From assembly GCA_947458985.1 (NCBI GenBank), contig CANHBA010000023.1, positions 1 through 18,207 on the forward strand: DNA of 18,207 nucleotides. The letters run 5' to 3'. The notes beneath the pieces were generated by a model that was given only the letters and a program-made list of their open reading frames with translations, was not told the origin of the DNA and searched no databases. This document shows positions 14,701 to 18,207 of this stretch, one piece after another (the stretch's first letter is position 1; each line of letters begins with the position of its first letter). The DNA comes from Flavobacteriales bacterium (GTDB taxonomy: Bacteria; Bacteroidota; Bacteroidia; Flavobacteriales_D; Crocinitomicaceae). Position numbers and translations under genes: made by a program.

Positions 14701-15489
14701 GTCCAGTTGATCAACGTATTTGAGGCCTATCCTGTAACTTACAAAACTTTCGGTAACCGCGACTTCGGTACTGTCAAAGGTTTAACTGTTGCCTACGACA
14801 TGCGTCAGACTGGTAACATCCGCATGACTGCCAACTATACCTTGCAGTTTGCCGATGGAACAGGCTCAGATGCAACTTCTATGTCTGCACTTGTAAATGC
14901 TGGCTTACCTAATCTACGTGTGATCTTCCCGTACAGCTATGATCAACGCCACGCCTTCAACTTTACTTTTGACTACCGTTATGGTGAAGGACAAGACTAC
15001 AACGGCCCAATGATCGGTAAAACACGTATTTTCGAAAATACAGGTTTGAACATGATTGCCAACATCAATTCAGGTTCTCCTTATTCTTCTCAAACGTTTA
15101 TTACTGACGAAGGTATTGGCGCCTTAAATGCAGGTATCAACGGTACCTTGAACGGTTCGCGTTTGCCATGGCAATACCGCTTGGATATTCAAGCTGATAA
15201 AACCATCAATATCGAATACGGCAGCAAAGAGAACAAAAAGAAAACGGCATTCCTACAAGTGTATGTACGTGCAACCAACCTTTTCAACCAGTTCAATGTG
15301 CTTAATGTTTACCGTGCAACTGGTAACTGGGACGACGACGGATATCTTGCCGCAGCTGCTAGCCAGACATCTATCCAAAACCAAATAGATGAGCAATCTT
15401 TCCGTGACTACTACACCATGAAGATTCAAAATCCGTTTAACATCAGTATACCTCGAACCATTCGTTTGGGAGTAAAATTTGATTTTTAA
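11734..15489 (+). CDS. TonB-dependent outer-membrane receptor with carboxypeptidase-like N-terminal domain
   Basis: A 1251-residue outer-membrane receptor for energised uptake through TonB/ExbBD. A signal peptide (LKLLLLSVLFVSTYAFSQ, ending near residue 22) leads to a carboxypeptidase-regulatory-like beta-sandwich (about 27-105; GTVTDEATKAPLEFSKVLL, GKFQINGIQPGSY). A plug domain (about 140-228) follows, containing ISVRGTRSDATYFYIDGIKV and VITGGVPANYGDVTGGIISI. The rest is a large beta-barrel ending in aromatic FDF, as outer-membrane barrels do. The frame is open from an ATG at 11671, but the extra 21 residues (MEFSIFTFFKKREIV...) would put a charged stretch before the signal peptide, so I prefer 11734. 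The next gene, a giant secreted protein, starts 19 bases after the stop. The partner is not SusD-like, so this does not look like a classical SusCD glycan pair. The ligand is unknown. Confidence 0.92.
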   Translation: MVGRLKLLLLSVLFVSTYAFSQSGLGTLRGTVTDEATKAPLEFSKVLLKQAGAIRGSALTDEKGKFQINGIQPGSYDVEVRNAEGGYQNLTMEGVSISPDRITFLDNLALTTKTQETKEVKVVRYKVPLIDKDGGASGATVTREDIARLPARSATAVAGTVGGVNVNEGSGAISVRGTRSDATYFYIDGIKVRGSSNLPKSALEEVSVITGGVPANYGDVTGGIISITTRGPSSVYFGSLEAVSSGLYINGADPNGYDGKVFGLDKFGYNLVEGMLSGPLWMQRDSAGNKTRPRLGFLISANYTDQLDSRPLAGGSYRITKEAREELIANPLRPTSTGFGTFHNALFLRADDFEKTDWRMNARNNVFSASGKIDVNTGPSVNLQFGGSLNYFQGTSYGYGNSLLNFTNYGVSKNLDYRVYARLTQRFNNDREGSSSKIKSALYSLMVDYSKSFNESYDPNHGYNLFNYGHVGKFVTTRVPSYEFDPATQMYVHNGFRDVEVDFTPSETNATLAAITTQYFNIYEGNPIGRYENLFQIQQGNALRNGDLPGSVYGIWSNIGAPSNGFGKSENDQFRVTGAGSVVLGDHSISLGFEYEQRVDRGWTSGDNGPASIWSIARQLANFHIRELDLNSGVVTDSGSFKAITYNRLNSGNAADPNGNGLYGGQVDNDQQSFFDYNLRQKLGYNPAGSDFVDIDQYDPNLFQFDMFSPDELLNSGQSYVSYWGYDHTGQKVRGNTDINKYFNEFDENGNYKRFVGAFQPIYMAGYIMDKFAFKDIVFNVGVRVDVFDANQPVLKDPYLFYTAKTVQEARALASNDPNQYSWVDLPDGMGDDYVVYVNDVNNPSSINGFRNGAQWYDATGTPIEDPSKIRGAAGIAPWLQDPSLETPTAEAFEDYKAQVNVMPRIAFSFPISEEASFFAHYDILTKRPTSGFRFNPYEYQFIQSRNAVINNANLLPEKTVDYELGFQQVVTRTSSVKISAFYREQRDNVQLINVFEAYPVTYKTFGNRDFGTVKGLTVAYDMRQTGNIRMTANYTLQFADGTGSDATSMSALVNAGLPNLRVIFPYSYDQRHAFNFTFDYRYGEGQDYNGPMIGKTRIFENTGLNMIANINSGSPYSSQTFITDEGIGALNAGINGTLNGSRLPWQYRLDIQADKTINIEYGSKENKKKTAFLQVYVRATNLFNQFNVLNVYRATGNWDDDGYLAAAASQTSIQNQIDEQSFRDYYTMKIQNPFNISIPRTIRLGVKFDF

Positions 15490-15508
15490 GAAGCTATAAC
15501 GAAGTATT

Positions 15509-18207
15509 ATGAAAAAGCAATTCATTGCCGCGTTTATTGGTCTAACTGTAACATGCACTCAGGCATTCGCTTACCTAGGCCCCAACGACAAAGATTACAA
15601 ACCTACCGCAAAGCCAAAAGCTAACTGTAGCCCCGCTACTGCAAAGTTGACCATGAAGTTCAACGATGTGTCCGCGCTTATAGAGCAGGGCGGAAGTATG
15701 TTCCAAAACCGTGCTGCAAGCGTAGCTGCCTATGAAGTTCCAAAAGGTAGTAACCGCTTTGCGATTTTTGCTGGTGCCCTTTGGATGGGTGGTACTGACG
15801 TCAACGGTCAGCTCAAATTAGCTGCTTTGCGTTACCGTTCAGGTAACGACTTCTGGCCTGGCCCGCTTAGTGTTACACCTGGATCTGGTAATTACAACCC
15901 ACTCAATCCTGTCGGTGACGACGCCATCCGCGATTTTGGCGAGGCTAACATCGATCCAGACCAATGTATAGCTTACGATAAGTTCTACACTATCCGCAAA
16001 GCAGAAGTTGTTAAATTCAACATCTGGTGGGAGTGTAACGCTGGTATTACCACAGAAGGTTGTGATGAAATCACAGCGCCAACAAACGACGAGCTCAACC
16101 GTATCTACGGTTGGCCAGCTCATGGCGATGTATCAAGAGGTCAAGACTATTTCTTAGCACCTTTTTATGACCGCGACCAAGACGGCAACTACAACCCAGA
16201 CAACGGTGACCACCCATGGTACGACGACATCCTTGGTCGTGACGACATCGAATGTGGTATTGATCGCCGTATTTCACTTTACGGTGATGAAACACACTGG
16301 TGGGTATTCAATGACAAAGGAAACATCCATACCGAAACAAACGGTGACCCAATTGGTATGGAAATCCGTGCACAAGCTTTCTCATTTGCAACCAACGACG
16401 AAGTCAACCGCATGACATTCTATAACTACGAATTGATCAACCGCGGTACGCAAACACTTTACAATACTTATTTCTCTCAATACCTAGATGCTGACGTCGG
16501 TAACTATGCTGATGACTACACAGGTTGCGACGTTTCTCGTGGTTTAGGTTACATGTACAATGGTGACCTCATAGATGAGTCCGATGGTGGTAAATTAGGT
16601 TATGGCGAAAACCCTCCTGCAATTGGTTGTGACTTCTTTGAAGGTCCTTATCAAGATGCAGATGGCCTAGACAACCCTGGTCCTTATTACGATGAAGCAA
16701 CACAAACAGATGTTGTACCTACAGTTGTTGATGCTCTTGCCAATAACGGTATTGTTTACAAAGGAATTGGTATTGGTTACTCCGATGGCATCATCGATAA
16801 CGAGCGTTTTGGTATGCGTCGCTTTACTTACTATACCTCGACTTCTGCTTATCCATACAATGACCCAGGACCTGCAGCTGAATATTATAACTTCATGGAA
16901 GGTCAGTGGGCCAATGGTTCAGAAATGTACTATGGTGGTCTCGGTTACACAGGGTCAAATGGTGTGACAACTACATTATCAGACTACATGTTCCCAGGTA
17001 CCTCAGATCCATTGCATTGGTCTACTCAAGGTGAAGATATGGCTGGTTCTTTCCCTAATGGTTGGGACGAGTCCACAGACAACAACCCATCTGGTGACCG
17101 TCGTTTTGTACAATCAGCTGGTCCGTTTACACTCCGTCCAGGTGCCATCAACAATATTACCGTTGGTATCGTTTATGGTCGCAGTACCGATGGTGGCCTA
17201 ATGGCATCTGTTGATGCTATGAAACGCGCCGATACCAAAGCACAAGCCTTATTTGACGCTTGTTTCAAGATCCTTTCTCCTCCTGATGCACCGCGCCTCA
17301 CTATTCAAGAATTAGAGAATGAATTGATCTTAATGCTAGATAACCCAGTTTCTTCGAACAACTACCAAGAAGCATACGAAGAACTTGACGAAATCAACAT
17401 TACAGACCCAACAGTTGACCGCTTCTATCGCTTCGAAGGTTATCAAATCTTCCAATTGAAAGCACAAGATGTATCTATCGCTGACATCGCAGATCCAGAC
17501 AAAGCACGTTTGGTGGCGCAATGTGACCTCAAAAACAATATTTCTCGCGTAATCAACTTCGAATTTGACGAAGCACTTGGATTCTCTGTACCTGTTGAGA
17601 AGGTAGACGGCGAGAACAACGGCATACAGCATTCGTTCTCTATCAAAGAAGATGCATTTGCACAGGGTGCTCGTGCGCTTGTCAATCACAAATCCTATTA
17701 TTATGTGGCTGTGGCTTATGCCTTCAACCAATTTAAGAAGTACGATCCAAATGACCCACTTTTCTTAGATGGTCAAAAGATTCCATTTATTTCAAGCCGT
17801 TTGAACTTTGACGGAACTGCAATTGCCCCAGTAACTGCAATCCCACACAACCCCATGCCAGAAGCAGGCGGAACAGCACAACTCATCGCTTACGGTTCGT
17901 CGCCACAAATTACACGCCTCGACGGCTACGGCAATGGCAACAGAAGCTTAGAGCTTACTGCAGCGAGCATGAAAACCATCCTTACCGATGGCTACATGGC
18001 CAACCCAACCTACGATTACGGTGCGGGCCCTGTCAATATCAAAGTGGTGGATCCACTCAACTTGGCTAATGGTTACTTTACTTGCAAATTCCGCGACTAC
18101 ACTGCCCCAGCAATTGGCAACAGCGCCGACACCGCAAGCTGGGTCATTTACCGCCACGTCAGCAAAGACGACCTCACTATCTTAGACTCCGTGAGCTCAG
18201 AGCGCAC
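15509..18207 (+). CDS. Very large secreted protein paired with the TonB receptor (partial, 3' end outside window)
   Basis: This frame is open for 899 codons to the window edge. A signal peptide (KKQFIAAFIGLTVTCTQAFA, cleavage before Tyr21) shows export; no lipobox is seen. The N-terminal part carries a block I recognise from large Bacteroidota T9SS-substrate proteins: FAIFAGALWMGGTDVNGQ, then LKLAALRYRSGNDFWPGP (from residue 84). Around 221-232 an acidic DRDQDGNYNPDN looks like a calcium-binding loop. Later segments (ALFDACF, FEGYQIFQL, NHKSYYYVAVAYAFN, TAIPHNPMPEAGGTA) suggest beta-rich, possibly fibronectin-like domains. Such proteins usually end in a T9SS sorting domain, which would lie past the window edge. 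The gene follows the receptor by 19 bases, so co-transcription is likely. I infer a surface or secreted partner of the receptor, or an unrelated adhesin-like cargo; no enzymatic motif is visible. Confidence 0.85.
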   Translation, partial: MKKQFIAAFIGLTVTCTQAFAYLGPNDKDYKPTAKPKANCSPATAKLTMKFNDVSALIEQGGSMFQNRAASVAAYEVPKGSNRFAIFAGALWMGGTDVNGQLKLAALRYRSGNDFWPGPLSVTPGSGNYNPLNPVGDDAIRDFGEANIDPDQCIAYDKFYTIRKAEVVKFNIWWECNAGITTEGCDEITAPTNDELNRIYGWPAHGDVSRGQDYFLAPFYDRDQDGNYNPDNGDHPWYDDILGRDDIECGIDRRISLYGDETHWWVFNDKGNIHTETNGDPIGMEIRAQAFSFATNDEVNRMTFYNYELINRGTQTLYNTYFSQYLDADVGNYADDYTGCDVSRGLGYMYNGDLIDESDGGKLGYGENPPAIGCDFFEGPYQDADGLDNPGPYYDEATQTDVVPTVVDALANNGIVYKGIGIGYSDGIIDNERFGMRRFTYYTSTSAYPYNDPGPAAEYYNFMEGQWANGSEMYYGGLGYTGSNGVTTTLSDYMFPGTSDPLHWSTQGEDMAGSFPNGWDESTDNNPSGDRRFVQSAGPFTLRPGAINNITVGIVYGRSTDGGLMASVDAMKRADTKAQALFDACFKILSPPDAPRLTIQELENELILMLDNPVSSNNYQEAYEELDEINITDPTVDRFYRFEGYQIFQLKAQDVSIADIADPDKARLVAQCDLKNNISRVINFEFDEALGFSVPVEKVDGENNGIQHSFSIKEDAFAQGARALVNHKSYYYVAVAYAFNQFKKYDPNDPLFLDGQKIPFISSRLNFDGTAIAPVTAIPHNPMPEAGGTAQLIAYGSSPQITRLDGYGNGNRSLELTAASMKTILTDGYMANPTYDYGAGPVNIKVVDPLNLANGYFTCKFRDYTAPAIGNSADTASWVIYRHVSKDDLTILDSVSSER

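Noticed and set aside
17336..17731. 131-codon minus-strand open frame, rich in Cys, Val and Phe
   Set aside because: It lies fully antisense to the secreted protein, resembles no family, and its composition is what complementary Asp/Glu/Lys codons give.
1..18207. tRNA, rRNA, CRISPR, insertion sequence or prophage signs, including a dif-like site near xerC
   Set aside because: No cloverleaf, repeat-spacer pattern, transposase, or 28-base dif-like arms were found by reading; the xerC gene looks like the housekeeping copy rather than an integrase of a mobile element.

Overview
The window reads as ordinary chromosome of a Bacteroidota bacterium, most likely class Flavobacteriia; a Cryomorphaceae- or Crocinitomicaceae-like lineage is only a guess. 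The grounds are a secreted metalloprotease ending in a type IX secretion (T9SS) sorting domain, a TonB-dependent receptor with an N-terminal carboxypeptidase-regulatory-like domain, start regions without Shine-Dalgarno sequences, and several copies of the Bacteroidota -7 promoter element TAnnTTTG placed just before genes. I see no phage, insertion sequence, CRISPR array, tRNA or rRNA, and no gene-free stretch longer than about 140 bases.

Left part (1-5449, all + strand): the 3' end of rpsU (bS21) and its intrinsic terminator are followed at once by a XerC/D tyrosine recombinase. Next comes a tightly packed probable operon: a PfkB-family sugar kinase, a DUF349 coiled-coil repeat protein (1-base overlap), a four-helix membrane protein of unknown function (8-base overlap) and a GT9 heptosyltransferase-like glycosyltransferase. 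Only the last has a fairly clear role (cell-surface glycan or LPS core); the other three look like housekeeping genes of unsettled function.

Middle part (5436-11597): this is a series of convergent and divergent single genes: an acyl-CoA thioesterase (-), a secreted M43 metalloprotease with PKD and T9SS domains (+), uvrC (-), nadC (+) and a 4'-phosphopantetheinyl transferase (-). Tail-to-tail pairs overlap or nearly touch. Three of these genes (thioesterase, uvrC, nadC) have a TAnnTTTG box exactly four bases before the start codon, which predicts leaderless mRNAs.

Right part (11598-18207, + strand): a large TonB-dependent receptor is followed after 19 bases by a very large secreted protein cut by the window edge. 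The ORF list supplied omits this last gene because it has no stop in the window; it is open for 899 codons. The pair probably forms one transcription unit for an outer-membrane transporter and a surface or secreted partner.

I did not find a clearly new defence or mobile system. The best leads are the leaderless promoter geometry, the terminator that runs directly into the xerC start codon, an apparent terminator embedded in the uvrC coding sequence, and the two uncharacterised gene groups (kinase-DUF349-membrane protein; receptor plus giant secreted protein).
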